A stretch of DNA of 64,000 bases from Paraphoma chrysanthemicola (GCA_020744225.1 JAGMWG010000008.1:806001-870000); one strand, 5' to 3'; shown: positions 22,091 to 34,620, numbered from the stretch's first letter. Program-made: numbers and translations. Notes: generated by a model not told the origin, from the letters alone.

Positions 22091-22688
22091 ATGTCGTTCC
22101 GCCCGGGATCCCGCATCTTCAGCAGCTTCCGACCGCTCTTCCGCCAAGGACAAGCAAATGCCCGTCGACGAGCAACAACCGCCGCAGGGCCTGGCGGCTT
22201 CGCTGGCTTCTGGAACAGCCCCATCGGCCCCAAGACGGTTCATTTCTGGTATGCACTCCTCTCTTGAAGATGCGCCTGTACCGTGCAAAGCAGGCGCATC
22301 CCCACTAGTCGGACACCAGCACGTAAACTCCGCGACCGTTCAAGCTGACAACTACCACAGGGCACCAGTAATGAAATGGGGCATGGTCCTCGCGGGTGCA
22401 TCTGACTTCACGCGCCCCGCCAACCAGCTCTCATTCGCCCAGAACTTCTCCCTCATGTGCACAGGCGCCATCTGGACCCGCTGGTGCTTCGTTATCCGAC
22501 CAAAGAACATTGCGCTTGCGGCCGTCAACGCCCTCGTCTTCGCTGTTGGTGCGACACAAGTGACCAGGATCTATCGGTACAACAAGAGTCTGGAGGCGAC
22601 AGAGGGACAGGCCAAGCTTGAGGGAAAGGAGCTTGAGGCGGATCTGAAGGCGACGGCACAGAAGGTGGAGAAGGCTGTCAAGGCATAG
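22091..22688 (+). CDS. Mitochondrial pyruvate carrier subunit (MPC2/MPC3 type)
   Basis: Inner-membrane subunit that imports cytosolic pyruvate into mitochondria as a heterodimer with MPC1. Exons 22091-22248 and 22361-22688 with a 112-nt intron; 161 aa. An arginine-rich N-terminus (FRPGSRIFSSFRPLFRQGQANARRRATT) precedes the family core: NSPIGPKTVHFWAPVMKWGMVLAGASDFTRP, then QNFSLMCTGAIWTRWCFVIRPKN, then a third hydrophobic segment and a charged helical tail ending VEKAVKA. The tryptophan/lysine pattern HFWAP-x-MKW and TGAIWTRW is typical of the MPC2/3 branch rather than MPC1. Earlier in-frame ATGs would only lengthen the leader; 22091 gives the usual length. Confidence 0.93.
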
Positions 22689-23843
22689 AGGAGTACAATT
22701 GGAGGAGTCCTATGTAGACGATGGAGCTAGCTTGGGAGGAGCGACTTGTATAACTACTGCGAAATTCAGTCGAGTCCAGTCACCGATTCCAGTCTTGCTG
22801 CTTCACGATGTTTCTTCCCAACAGTGCTTCCAATTATCCGCTTTTTGTCTTGTTCGAATCACCTCTTTCCAGTTGTTTAATCATAGCGCTTGAGCGAACG
22901 AAGATAGCGCTTTGGCGTCAGCTAAAACAGCAACTCAAATTCACGTGCCTCCTATAACCAAATTCGACTTCTTGAGAACACCGTCCCGTGTTTAAAAGCC
23001 TACATCCTAGCCACTCGTCCAAGAAAGGCTCTGGCATATTCCTACGAGAGTTCGGTGCCCCAGACTGCAAGGGACCTGTTCACGAATGGTGCAAGCACCG
23101 CTTCCTGCGTTCAAATCTGTAGCAGAAGTGGTCATGGAAGATTGGATGTGAAGCAGAAACTATCATCAAGTCTGTGTTCTCATTGGTCGTGATCGAGCAA
23201 AGCTCTGCACAGCCTTACCTTCAATGGCACGTCCCTGATGCAATGCGCCACCGACACCGCGGAAGCAACATCTATCGATAAAAAGCCTAAGGCAGACCCC
23301 ATGAGTTGAGTCCACTTGCCGAAGGCAATCGAGGATCAGCCGGGACCATCAGGTTTCAGGTTGCTGGGAGCTAACGAGCCGTCGTTCTGGAAGCAGTGCT
23401 TGGCATCATTGTGACAGGCTAGCCCGCCGTTGGGCGAGCGGAGCAAGTACCTAGGTAGCGTCATAACCTTGATTCGATCGCGTCTTGCTTGTCCACGGGC
23501 ACGCGTTGTTTGCGACCACGTTGGCCATGGCCAGACGCTGTTGATGGTGCTCTCGAAGAGGGGTGGCTCCGAGACCTGCAGCTACCGACTGGCGTGCTTC
23601 GCGTAGACGCGCTCTTGGCCCTGCGATACGCTGAGGACGTCATATGAGCCCACAGCGATGCGGGCAGGGTGTTGCAACCCCTACCAACGATCGCAGTGGC
23701 GGCAAGGGTGTGTGCCTTGATCCACGTGCATCTCGACATGTCGCCCAGTTCAGGGAAATTTGTTGACTGCCAGGGACACTGTCCTTGGTCGTTCACTTGC
23801 ACTCTTCGCAGCATGCGCCGCTCTTGCTCCAGCCCACGCCATC
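22689..23843. other. Gene-free stretch upstream of the large unknown gene
   Basis: 1155 bases with no supported gene. A minus-strand frame at 23461-23814 is low-complexity arginine/serine and lacks signals. Short words repeat (AAGCACCGC, GCAAGCACC) but no clear repeat element is visible. Confidence 0.35.
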
Positions 23844-26800
23844 ATGTTACGACGACTGCACAAGCAGGAGGTTGAGGTCAGCGAGGGGAAGCTAGAGAGG
23901 AAGAAGAGCAAGAGACAGCGGATCGTGCAGTGGCTCAGCAGATCGAGGAAGCAGAGAACGGGCGGTCACGATGAAGCTCCGGTATGTCCATGGTTCACGG
24001 CGTCCTCGCAGTCTCCATGCCTGCGATAGCATCAGCAAAGGCTAACGGCAATGAACCAGCCAAAGCCTGTGCAGGTTGACGAGAAGTCTACGCAGGCACC
24101 CTCCGAGCAAACGCATTCCTTCGAGGTTACCGCACACATAAAGCCCGAACCTGTCAATGTCCACAAGACATCCCCCGCTCAGAAAGCAGAGCAAGGTCCC
24201 CTTCCAGTCGTCTCAGAGGGCACAACACCACTAGCTGCATCAGAAGTGTCAGAGGTGAAAGAGGCAGAAGAAGTCAAGGCGCTCAGTGAAGTCCAAATAC
24301 ACACGCTCTTCTCTGGTGCTCCCCACTTCACCGTCACAGAGGAACATGGACGACCCAGTCCAGCGGCATCTTATCCGTGGAATAGCGATGGGAATTTCAA
24401 AGATTCTACCGATTGCGTGCGCCCTCAGCAACCAGCATTTCTCGCTGCGTCGTTGCGCAGTTACTCACTCCAGGCTTACCAACCGCCTTCCAAGGCTCAA
24501 AAACTGTGTGGTGGCTACAATATAGACACAGTCGAGGTCCCAGACATGCTTTGTGCACACGGAATTGAGCCTGGCAGTGTAGGCTTCGCCCACTATCTGG
24601 AACTGCCAATTTCGGACAGTCTCATCACTGATGTCGAGACTTCCCAATCAAGCAAGGACTTCCTACAAGGGACAAAGAACAAGGAGGTGATGCAGTCTAC
24701 ACCAGAAAGAATTGGCATACGTGCAGTCGACATGAGTTTGGTCTACGATCGTCTAGTGGAGTTCCAAGATATGTACGAAGCTTTCCACGACAGCCCTGGA
24801 CCTATGTCCATTCTCAACAACCAAAGCGCAGGCGACTTGTACGCGAACTTGTTCAGTAAATTCTTGACGCCGCCAGGGTTTGACGGTACCAGTGACGATC
24901 CAACTGGTCTTCGAGTCCAGATTGTCACACTCATGCGGATCCTGAATCTCAAAGGCATCTGGTGCGATTTCAGCCTGGTCGAATGGAGGATACGATTGGG
25001 CCAAATACTGTGGAGCGACCCAGAGCCGGTACCGGAGCATGAGGCTCATCCACTATGGACAGAGCGTGAGGTATTGCTCTTGCAGATCACGCTGGCCTGC
25101 GAATTATTGCTCAGACTTGACGCCGTCACCATCGCCGAAACGAACCAGATGGACAATGAGTTACAGATAAGCGTACAGGAGATCCGTGCATTTTTGGGCA
25201 GTAAGACACGCAAGCTGGACTGGGATCTTGTCTTGGCTCGGCGCTTTCTTGAGAACATCTTGGTTGTGAAGAGCGAGCCAGATGCCGCCGCCACCTCGAA
25301 GGGCTTCCTCGCCATGCTGGCTGCCAACAAGGAGTCGTCTAATGCCAAACCTGACATTGTCCTGTTACCACAACATCAAGCTCGTCAGATCGCTGGCCTG
25401 GTGCAATTCGCCGAGACGACACATTGGCCAAACGCCCAAACTCTCATGCAAGAGCTTGTGCAGAAGCTTGGCTTGCGCGATGGCAGTGCGCAGATCGAGC
25501 AACTCCCGTCACCCGACCAACTCTTCCTCGATCCGATCACGCCAGCATCAATCAGTGTTTATGGTACACCGCTGCAAACTCCACGCTCTACAAATCATGT
25601 ACTCGATGGCTACTTTGGACATATTGGCAAGCCTGTGCTCACCCGCGACACCTCACAATCGCTGCGAATACCGTTGTCTCCGACACTTTCGCCTATTGCC
25701 GACCGCTCAGGCTCAGCTCTATCGAGTGTAGGTGGATGGCTCAGCCGATCGTATTTGACAGGCTTGGTGTTGCCAGGAGAGGCGCTGTCGCACTTTCTCG
25801 TATCCACGCTGCTTGAGAACGACCAGACGGCCATCGCTTGTCTAGGCGATTCCGCTAACCTCTACGGCGGGTTCTCCTATACAGATAGGACTTGGTGGAG
25901 CAAGAACTCAATAGTAGCTCGAGTGTTCGCTTGTATCGACGGCGCTGCCGAGTGTATGGGATGGATCTCTGTTCCCACATTGCCGGAAGGTCTCGGTGAC
26001 CGCTGGCATTCAATCCACAGCGAACAGCTTCCGTTCGACGACAGGCTAAGTGACGCTACTCGTTCGTTGCTAGTAGCTCACGACTCTGCAACCATTCCGA
26101 ATGACGCCTTGGCAACCGTTAAGTCTGCCGACCTGACTTTACCGCGTGATCTCGAGCCAACACCAACAAACACCTTCACTTTGGCACAATGGGAGCTCAC
26201 ACCGCTGAACCCAGATCTCATGGACAGCGAAGCACTTTCAGCACCCCCTACCGAGAGTGACATCAACGTACCTTCACTCACATTCATTTCCAACGACAAG
26301 ACTTCATCCCACGTTTTGACTCTAGCATACGATGTACAATTCATCTCTTCTTGGCCATGTCATCCTCCCGCCTCACCTCCGGCTCCAAGCATGCCACAAG
26401 TGCTAAGACGCTCTCTAACCGGAACCATGTCGAGATCCTCCTCAAAGAGAAGCGGACTATCCCGACGAAATAGCCACGGCTTCGAACCGCTCATGTCACA
26501 CCCTCCCGACTCTGCAGATATCCTACCCAAACCAATCTACGTGCTCGATACCGAGGGCGATTCGGACACGACCAACGTCAAACGCCATCCTATGGCCGTC
26601 CACCCTCTGCACAATTCCTACACATACAGACTCATCCCAGTCGAAGCCATTTTGAACCCGAACTTCATAGTCCCGTTCGACATGCACGCTCACACACCCC
26701 GCGCACTTTCGCCAACTTCTTCGGGAATCGACATGCGCGGCGAGGACAAGCCGTCCTATGATAAGAGAACCGTCCTCATTCTCGATGCACGCGGCGCAAG

Positions 26801-26939
26801 CGACATGCAACTCCTCGCTCGAGCGTGGTGTGCGGAGAAGGGGTATCATGCGATTATTGGCCGTGTCGGACGCACGTGTCTTGCGTGTTGTGTTCGAGAG
26901 GCGAGAGGGGTGGGAGTCAATGTTGTTATTAGAGTGTAA
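23844..26939 (+). CDS. Large conserved-type hypothetical protein
   Basis: Not recognised. Exon 1 23844-23981 encodes a basic segment (LERKKSKRQRIVQWLSRSRKQR); a 78-nt intron (GTATGT donor, GCTAAC branch, ACCAG acceptor) joins between codons to exon 2, 24060-26939; 1005 aa. The frame is open before 23844 but only from a TTG. The N-terminal 200 residues look disordered and acidic; residues about 250-480 are helical and leucine-rich (LRVQIVTLMRILNLKGIWCDFSLVEWR; LLLQITLACELLLRLDAVTIAE), suggesting a folded domain. A serine/arginine-rich linker (RRSLTGTMSRSSSKRSGLSRR) is a probable phosphorylation segment. The last 120 residues form a second compact part (LILDARGASDMQLLARAWCAEKGYHAIIGRVGRTCLACC). 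There is no signal peptide or membrane segment. Likely intracellular. Confidence 0.72.
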
Positions 26940-27866
26940 GGATCCGTGATCGTTGTTAAGTGCCAACGGGTGGGCCATGGCTTTTTTTATCTCCAAATTG
27001 TGGGATTGTTTGTTTTGCGGCACATTTGACTTCTGCGGGCGCCGTACACGAGATACCCATGGAATTGTTTGGGCATTGTTTTGCTTCTCGGACGGATATA
27101 CGTTTGTATTTGTTTTGTGTACTCCAATATAAATAAGATTTTAACTCTCGTATACCGCCGCTCTCGTTCGGAAGGTTGTGTCGGCGCCCATCGTCCTGAG
27201 CTGGATTCAAGTGGTCGAATCTTCTGCAGTACACAGGACGTGGCACATACAAGTTGATGATAGCCATGGTCCCTGCCGAGTAAGCTGAGACACAAGCGTC
27301 TTGCAGAATATACGTGTCAGCGCTACAAGAAATTGGGTTGAGATTCAATTTAGGTTTGTGTCCGTACGGCGTAGATCTTACCAATAAATCGCAATGTTGC
27401 TGTCTGCCTGTATCCAGCTGTTTAACTCAGAATTCCAGCACCGAACCCGAATTTGATCTCAACTACATATGGCCTGTGGTCATAGCATATAATCTACTGA
27501 GAGACGATCTCTCTTCATAGAAAGATCATCACTGTGCAATTCCAGCCTATAATCTTCCATAGATAATGCGAGGCTGCCCCTGAATTTATTCGTAGTCAAA
27601 AACGTCTCTCTAACTGCTCATTAACATGACGAGCGCGAAGACAATAGAAGCAGACCTCTTGGAAAAGGCACAGTCCCTCTAACGCTGATTAAGCGTACGA
27701 AAGTCTTATAGACACAGCCAACAGTCATATGTAAGACAAACGGACATAAAGACGTTAAGAAGGACGTGTTTTCCTATTGCAGTACTATAGGTCGACATTG
27801 TCGAAACCAGAGAATGAATGAGGACAGACTACAACACACTTCGACTTGGTTTGTATATACTTTTGA
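26940..27866. other. AT-richer gene-free stretch
   Basis: 927 bases, noticeably AT-richer than the neighbours between about 27300 and 27860, with many stop codons in all frames. No intact gene, terminal repeat or transposase motif is visible. It may be decayed repeat sequence or plain 3' flanks of two converging genes. Confidence 0.35.
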
Positions 27867-29669
27867 TCAAGCAGAATGACCATGGCCCGGAACATCCACT
27901 AGATGACCATGCGCACTGACATCAGCATGTCTCTCGCCCACACCTCTGAAGCTCTTTCGTCCTCTGAAAACCCAATCTAGTCCCGTGATCAGCGTAACGA
28001 CAGCGTACACCACACAAACATCTACCATTCATGTTAGCGCCCATTGTAGCACGCTCAGAGATTAATCGTGACTTACAGTTCATATTGCTCGCCGCCACAG
28101 GTTTCGCGTATGGGAAAGAGTACATAACCAGCGTGAACAGTGTCCACATGAGCAGCACGATATTCGAAAACAAGCCAATGGACCCAAGCCAAAAGGGACC
28201 ATGCTTGATATTCGAGCGGCCGCGAATCAGGAGGCAGATTACCGGGATCGCATAGCTGAGGTATAGAAGAACAATGCATGCTGTGATCATCCTGTGACAC
28301 ATGCCTTTAGCTAACTTGACTTGCAAAAAGGAATTAGTACATAACGATGGACAAGACTTACGAATTGAACGCCGTCAACGAAGCCAAATACAAACACCCC
28401 ATAATCGCGACAATCACACAACTCACAAAGTGCGCATTGAGCGGGACATCGAGACTCGGATGCACTTTGGCCAACCAGCGATGCGCAGGGAGTCCTCTAT
28501 CGCGCGCAAAGCTCCAGCACAGACGGCTCTGCCACGTGTGGCTTGCGACAAGACAGCCCAGGCCCGTAGCGATGATGAGCGATTCGAGCACGATGGCGCC
28601 GGCACGGTGGTTGAGTGCTTGGTAGAAGACCTCGAGGATGGGGACGAGTGTGGCTGTGGTCAGGATATCTGCAAAGTCGCCGACGATGGAGAAGAACATG
28701 GCCATGCTGAAGAACCAGCTTGTTACGAAGCCGATGCCTACGGTGCCCATGATGGCGATTGGGATCATTTTCTCGGGCCGGTGGACTTCTTCGGCGAGAT
28801 GCGTGGCGCAGTCGAGACATGCAAAGGACCAGTTTGTGTTTACGAGGCCGACGATGAAGGCGATGCCGCCTTGTTGCCAGCCGGTGTTGTTGATGAAGGT
28901 CGCGAAGACGAATTTGGCGTGCTGGTGGGTTGGCGCGACGGCGGGGACGGTGATGAGGATGATTGCAAATGAGATAAGGGAGGTCCACAGGGTGGTTTGA
29001 GCGACCATGGGAAGGGTTTTGCCGTAGCAGTTGAAGAAGAAGCAGAAGATGTTGGCCATTTGGTAGGCGACGAAGACGTGCCATGTCTTGATGACGCTGC
29101 ATCGTAGTTAGACAGGCATAATTAAGTATGATTTCCATTTTGTTGAGTGGAGTGCCATAAGGAAGCAATGCTTACAAGTCTGGATGGCTGAGCTGGTAGC
29201 ATCCTACCAACGCACTGCCCATTGCCAGTGCTACTGAGGCACTTGTGAACATGGATCCCCACCACGCAAGCCAGCCAGTAAGATAGCTTGCTAGATTCGT
29301 GAAACGCTTTGGCGCCAGCTCGTTCGCCCAGAAGTACTGTCCTCCAGCATTGGGAAATGCTGAAGCCAACTCGCTCAAACTGATGCCAACACAAGTCGAT
29401 ATCAGCGCAATGAGCATGATGCCGTAAATGATCAAAATTGGGCCTCCAGAGTTAATGCCAGTGATGAGGGCTGCTGAGATTCCGAACCAAGAGTTGGTGA
29501 GCGAGAAACCTACGCCCAAGACTGACCAGACGCTGAAATTCCGACTCAAATCCTGGGTGTAGCCCATCTCAGCCAGCTTCAACGCATCTGGATCAACGGA
29601 CGAATTGCGCGCCACTTCCAGGTCTGGAGAGATCACTGGCGAGAGCTTCTTCTCCTCTGCTGAGTCCAT
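27867..29669 (-). CDS. APC-superfamily amine/choline/GABA-type permease
   Basis: Integral membrane transporter for small amines or amino acids, 532 aa with about twelve hydrophobic segments. Four exons: 29669-29176, 29096-28362, 28291-28077, 28021-27867; introns 79, 70 and 55 nt, all in phase. Features of the fungal Hnm1/Uga4-type amino acid/choline transporter group are seen: LAEMGYTQDLSRNFSVWSVLGVGFSLTNSWFG at the N-terminus, SGGPILIIYG, SLSELASAFPNAGGQYFWANELAP, HLAEEVHRPEKMIPIAI in the middle loop, and RDRGLPAHRWLAKVHPSLDVPLNA. The short C-terminal tail is histidine/glycine-rich (GHLVDVPGHGHSA). Substrate (choline, GABA, polyamine or other amine) cannot be told from sequence alone. The gene is isolated between gene-free flanks. 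Confidence 0.88.
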
Positions 29670-32018
29670 GGTTTGTGTGGCTCAATCCTACGCGGATGGT
29701 GACAGGGTTCAATATACAAGAAGAGAAATGCAGTGCTGAAATCCCTCTTTGAAAGCCTCCTTGCTTTAGAGGATGCACTTGGCGCGAAGCTTGAGGACGT
29801 GCCAAGCTGACATTGTGGGAACTTCAGATGCTTATCAATGTTCGACTTCAAGATGGATGGGGAAATGCTCGGACATGAACGTGGCATGGGGGTGGTTTTA
29901 GATAAGAGATAGCGAATGACTACCCTTCAAGGTTAAAGTCGATGACAAGAGGTGAGCAAAATGATGGCGTGTTCGAGCGTTATGATTGGCATTATGCAAC
30001 CGTGCCTCGGGACTGCATACTATTTGCTTTGCTGGACCATGTCCCCGATGCCTTCGGTCGTATCTCATAAAGGGTCAGTCCTGATTTACTCGCTTGTCTG
30101 GGGAGAAATGCGGAGGCGGTGTGCGCTACGCCGAAGATGGTGATGTGAATCCGTGGACCCAGAATGTCGGGATCGCCGCCAATCGAGGCCATTGACGACT
30201 TGACGCCTGATCTGAGGCAGTTTCCCATGGCAATAGGTTTTCAAAGATAGGCCGAGACGTACTCGCTTGGTGCAGGGTCAGTACGTTCAAAACTTAATCT
30301 GCTGGTTATCCATTTTCCAGCCTCACGGAAACGTTTAGCCCAGCGGCTCGCTGCACATGCGGGGAAAGCTGAAAAGAGTAAGCTGCCGTCCGGGGGCTGC
30401 AACATCCGCACCCGCAGGCGAGGATATATGGGAGTGAAGTATTGAGGTTGGTCATGACTAATGGCGAGATCAGATGAGCAGGCGTGCGATGATTCTGGCT
30501 TGTAGCGGGCGGACCGTTTGGAACCAGTAATAGGCAACAGGTACAAGGCGTGCTTCCGTTGGGAAAGGTAACCCTGGAGGCGTGCAGAAGAGGGGTACGG
30601 AACGTGATGCTTCCAAGTTGCACCACAGACATGCCGTGTCCCTGCAACAGTGCAGTCAGCCGTTTGTACGCCTTTGGTGGAAATCAGCGGAGCGGCCCGA
30701 GAATTCAAACTTTACTTGATGTGAGGTCTTGGAAAAGTGCCCTGTCGTGAATGGCACGGCTCACCTGTCCGATCGCCATGTCCGTAGTGTGTAGATGTAG
30801 AAAGGTTGTGGATAGACCGCCAAAGTCAAGTTTATTTCTCGTCCATCAACTCCGAGAATCAGATTTCCTTATTTTGACGTACTCTCTGCTCGACTGTGGC
30901 GCTGCGTACACCCTCTCAACATGCGGTCCTGCACCCCAGAGACCACAGGCTGCCTTCCTGGGACCAAGATAGCAGGTTGCTCAAGCCTCTGATTTTAGGG
31001 GTAGTGCCAGCCACCGCCTTGTACGACAGCATGTACGTTTGCTGCAGTCACGCAACGGCGCACAAGATGCTCGAGTCCGCTTTAGCATGCCGACGCCGGA
31101 GACTCGAGACTTTGGAAGCAACGTAGAAGGTGTGTGGTTGCAATGAGGGCTGTAGAATTTGCGCGTGGCGAGTCTCGCATCTTGACTGATGGTATCTAGA
31201 AACTGTGTTACTGGTGGTGTTGGACCGATCTGTTTCAGTGAGTAAGCTCATTGCTTCGCGAGTAACGCTCCATATCTGCTTCCCATGAATCATCTTGGTA
31301 CCCATGCATGGGAAGAAGGCTTCCACTCGATTTAGAACCCGAGTCGGGCGTAACGTAATACACAGGTTGGATTGCGGTGTTGACTTTCGGATTTGCAATA
31401 CACCTTGCGGCGTCGCAGTGTTCACACGATCAGTCAGCGGCATGCAGCCGTTCCGAATGCGTCTCCAAGCTTGGACGACTTTTGTTGAGATGCGAATTCG
31501 GTGGGTGTGGTGTTCGCGGGTGGCGAACGCCAGAAGAGGAAGCGACACGTACAGAATCGGGCGAATATGCCCAGCAATGCTAGACACATGCGGCAGTAGC
31601 GGCACACAACACGGCGGATACTCAAGAGGTGACTGCGAATTATTGTACTGTATTTGTACCAATGTCGCCAGCAGCGAGAGAAGTCGAAATACACAGTACT
31701 TCGTAACGTGACACGAGATGCTAGAGATGTCGGAGAGAGAGGAACTGATGAAACAAGGAAAACACCACACCACGCCGATATCCACGTTAAGACGTACAAT
31801 CGTTCGATCCGAACTCAACCACCTGACTCCCAACATGGCATCCCATATCAAGCCATCCCGTGTCTGCAATTGACTAGCAAGCACGCGTCTGTACCATACA
31901 CTGATGTTGCGCCCGTAGAGCTACACCGCTATTACTTTTCACCATTAGAGAGGGGTATCGTGTCCCAGTGTTGCGCCGCCCGAAGCTTGACCTGCGTACA
32001 GATCTGCATGCATTGGAT
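29670..32018. other. 2.3 kb gene-free region
   Basis: No gene can be supported across these 2349 bases on either strand. The longest frame, minus-strand 31884-31048, begins at a non-ATG codon, has no recognisable domain and is cysteine/serine/histidine-rich in a random way. The region separates the permease promoter from the 3' end of the MADS-box gene. It could hold noncoding transcripts, but nothing in the sequence shows them. Confidence 0.35.
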
Positions 32019-32829
32019 CTAGCCGAGCTTCTGATCTTGGGGATAATGGCCGCCGGGGTGGCGGGGCATGCCCTGCTGCGCCATGGGGTACTGGTTGGTC
32101 TGTTGCTGTTGTTGGAGATAGCTCTGGTAGTGGAGGGCGGCTTCTGGGGTCATGTATGCCTGGGGCATGGCGTTGTTGCTGGGTGGCATGCCGCGCGGCT
32201 GGCCAGGCGGGACTTGGGCGTGGCCGTCGTCGGGCGACTCGACGTTATTGTCCTCGCCGACGCCATTCGCGTCGCCGCTCGAGGGCTCGGGCGCGTTCAA
32301 GCAGGCCTGTCATGGTTAGGACTGCGATGCGACGCGCATTGGGATTGCGACGACGTACCTGGATGAGATTCTTGCCCTCGGGCTTCGTCACCAGCGGCTG
32401 CAGCTTGGGTGTGGTGAAGGTGTAGACCAGCCCCGTCTCAGACACGACGAGCAGCAGCACTTGGGTGCCCGTCAGGACGGATAATTCGTAGGCCTAGCAG
32501 GCATTGTTAGCGAGTCTGGCGTTTCGCATGCGGGCGCGCGCTGCTATTGACGGGGATGCAGCGAGCGCGACGGGACGACGCACCTTCTTCATGATACCGG
32601 CCTTGCGCTTGGAAAAGGTAATGTGTCGACGCGACTTGTCCTGGATGAACTTGATCTCAATCTTCCTGCGCTCGCGGCCGGGCTTGTCGTCATCGTCGTC
32701 GTCGTCGTCGGCTGCCGGGCGCGGGCGCTTGGTGCCGCGGTTCGCATCGCCGACATTGAGGGCGCCGCTGCCGTCGTCGTGCAGCGACGGCGACGCGTTC
32801 TGGTCGTGGTCGGTGATCTCAGAGGCCAT
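32019..32829 (-). CDS. mcmA: MADS-box transcription factor, Mcm1/SRF type (McmA)
   Basis: Nuclear DNA-binding dimer that controls mating, cell-cycle and developmental genes through CC(A/T)6GG boxes with partner factors. Three exons: 32829-32584, 32493-32359, 32306-32019 (introns 90 and 52 nt), all phase 0, 222 aa. Residues about 50-108 are the MADS domain: GRERRKIEIKFIQDKSRRHITFSKRKAGIMKK, then AYELSVLTGTQVLLLVVSETGLVYTFTTPKLQPLV. The first intron cuts the MADS box right after IMKK. An acidic run of eight aspartates (GTC-type trinucleotide repeat on the + strand, about 32688-32711) precedes the domain, and the C-terminus is glutamine-rich (YQSYLQQQQQTNQY), as in fungal McmA proteins. The length is close to Aspergillus McmA (about 220 aa). 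Confidence 0.95.
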
Positions 32830-34620
32830 GGCTCGAGGGCGGTCGCGTTGGGCGGCGGCGGGCGGTGGTGGTGGTGGTGAGGGTGTTTGGGCCTAACTGC
32901 TTCTGCGCAGTCGCCTGTTGTGGGGGGATGCGCTCCAGCTGCTTCGTGCAGGCGTCGACTCGCTGATTGATTCGAGCTGTGAAGTAACTTAGTTTGTCGA
33001 GCAGGACGTGAGCTGAAAGAGGAAAGCGCTTGGGTGTAAAGGGAAGCGGCTAATAAAATGTCGGGGGCTGCGACGGTGAACCCTTTGTGCGGAAGGCGGG
33101 CAGGAATGCAAGGAAGGCTGCAGTCGCGCTCGGTCGCACCGTGCAGGCAACGCAGCCGGAAAACACACTAGGCCGCTCGGCGCGGACGGGGCAGCAAGTG
33201 GCTGGGGACAGGAACCGTCGGTACGTACCTTTCACTCAAACGGGCGGTGTTGCTGCGCGCCGTTGGGGCCTGCTGGAGGTTGGGCCGGGCAGGTGAGCTT
33301 GTGGGAGCTTGGCCGCGCCGATGGGGCAGCGATGGGCAGGCGGGCAACGCAGGGCACGGCAGTGAAGGGCGTGGTGCAGTTCGAGCTGCTGTCTGTCTCG
33401 AGAAGGAAAGGTGAGCGAGACAAGAAAGGTCAAACGGCGCGGGACAGGTTCAAGTTATTTGCAGCTGATGGCAGCGGGCTGGAATCTGCATGGGGCGGAA
33501 GCCGCTTGTTTTCTGGAGCACCCCTGGTCCTCGCTGAATCGCAGATCGCGCGCGCACACCCTCTGAGCGCAGGCGATGGCCGTGACTGGTGTTGGTGGTC
33601 CTGCCCGCCTCTGTCGACGCCCTCGACACCCGCGAACGCCTGTTCTGAGCCCTCAAACCCTGATGAAGCTGTCACTTCTCCATTGAGAGCAGCCTTTCCA
33701 CCTTTGCAAAGGACCCCGACTACCGCAGGCCCATTGGTTGCAGCGCCCGCGATTCCACCAATGGCGCGCCCGCGAGTGGGCCGATGCACCCAACTTGCCA
33801 CGGACCAGCCAATCACCCACTTAGCGGCTCTCAAGTCAGCACCTCGCCTGGCAGTGCGTCTTCACCATCGCACGAGCAGCCGTGGGAGGGCGGACACAAG
33901 TGCTTTGATCACAGCAGACCGCCACAGAACCGTGTGCTTGACGTCCTTCGGCCACTGCCAGCCGATGCAATTGGCGCGCTTTCCCCGCCCGCATCGCGCC
34001 TGCCCGCCAGCGCCAAGACTCGATGAATGAAGGCAGCCGCGGCCATGCACGCCTGCATACCGCCTTCCCCTCTGGCCTCGCTTCCGGGGCCAATGCATGC
34101 CACCAACATCCCTTCACCGGGCTGCAGGCAGGCAGGGACTCAACACCACGTTGCGCTCGTGATGTTGATAGCGCGGCCTCGCTGACCTTTTGTTCGGCGT
34201 CACTTCACACAGTACAGTCGCAGTCGTCGCACCAAGAACATGTCGCGGCGTCGTCGGCAGTCGCAGCGCCAAAACTATCGAACGACAGTGGCTTCGCGTG
34301 ACGTGATTCGCCCACGCAAATGCTCGTACACTACTGAAACCAACCACGCTTCGCCTCGCCCAACTGCGACGCGCCTGCGCAGACCTTCTTAATGCCCAGC
34401 GCCCTCGTTTGCTAATGCCGTGCAGTTTCGCTCTCCCGCTGTCCTTGTCGCTCTCTCTTCATTGTCTTTTCCATTTCCTTCTCCGTATCTAATATTTGCA
34501 TTCGTGCATTGATCGACACACAACGAGCACGCCGGACGGCTCTTCTGCGTTCGACTTCCATTCTTTTCTTCACTTCGACTCAATCGTTGTGACGTGCGAC
34601 GAGCGCACAGTACCGCCACC
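32830..34620. promoter_or_regulatory. 1.8 kb divergent intergenic region between MADS-box gene and tetraspanin
   Basis: 1791 bases between divergent start codons. GC-rich on the MADS side, containing a GGT repeat at about 32868-32880 and several long but unsupported open frames. Three CCAAT boxes on either strand (for example ATTGG at about 33734, CCAAT at 33760 and 33809) suggest regulatory content. A long leader or promoter is usual for fungal developmental regulators. No gene is supported in it. Confidence 0.4.

Noticed and set aside
22044..22688. 214-codon frame across the pyruvate carrier
   Set aside because: Only its 3' part matches the carrier; the 5' part is the wrong frame of exon 1 plus the intron. 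The spliced model explains the whole.
22845..22862. GTTCGAATC word resembling a tRNA B box
   Set aside because: No pairing T-arm, no A box at the right distance, and no acceptor stem could be found around it; GTTCAAATC at about 23109 fails in the same way.
23461..23814. 117-codon minus-strand frame
   Set aside because: Arginine/serine-rich with no start context, domain or splice support.
27626..27685. Short frame starting MTSAKTIEADLLEKAQ as a possible transposase remnant
   Set aside because: Too short, stops soon after, and no DDE or helix-turn-helix motif follows in any frame.
28301..29168. 223-codon plus- and minus-strand frames inside the permease gene
   Set aside because: Out-of-frame readings of exon 2 of the permease.
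31048..31884. 278-codon minus-strand frame in the gene-free region
   Set aside because: Starts at a non-ATG codon; composition looks random, with no hydrophobic pattern, motif or splice signal of note. Kept only as a length outlier.
33263..34030. 255-codon frame between MADS-box gene and PLS1
   Set aside because: GC-rich, low-complexity Ala/Pro/Arg/Ser translation with several overlapping frames on both strands; typical of GC-rich noncoding sequence.
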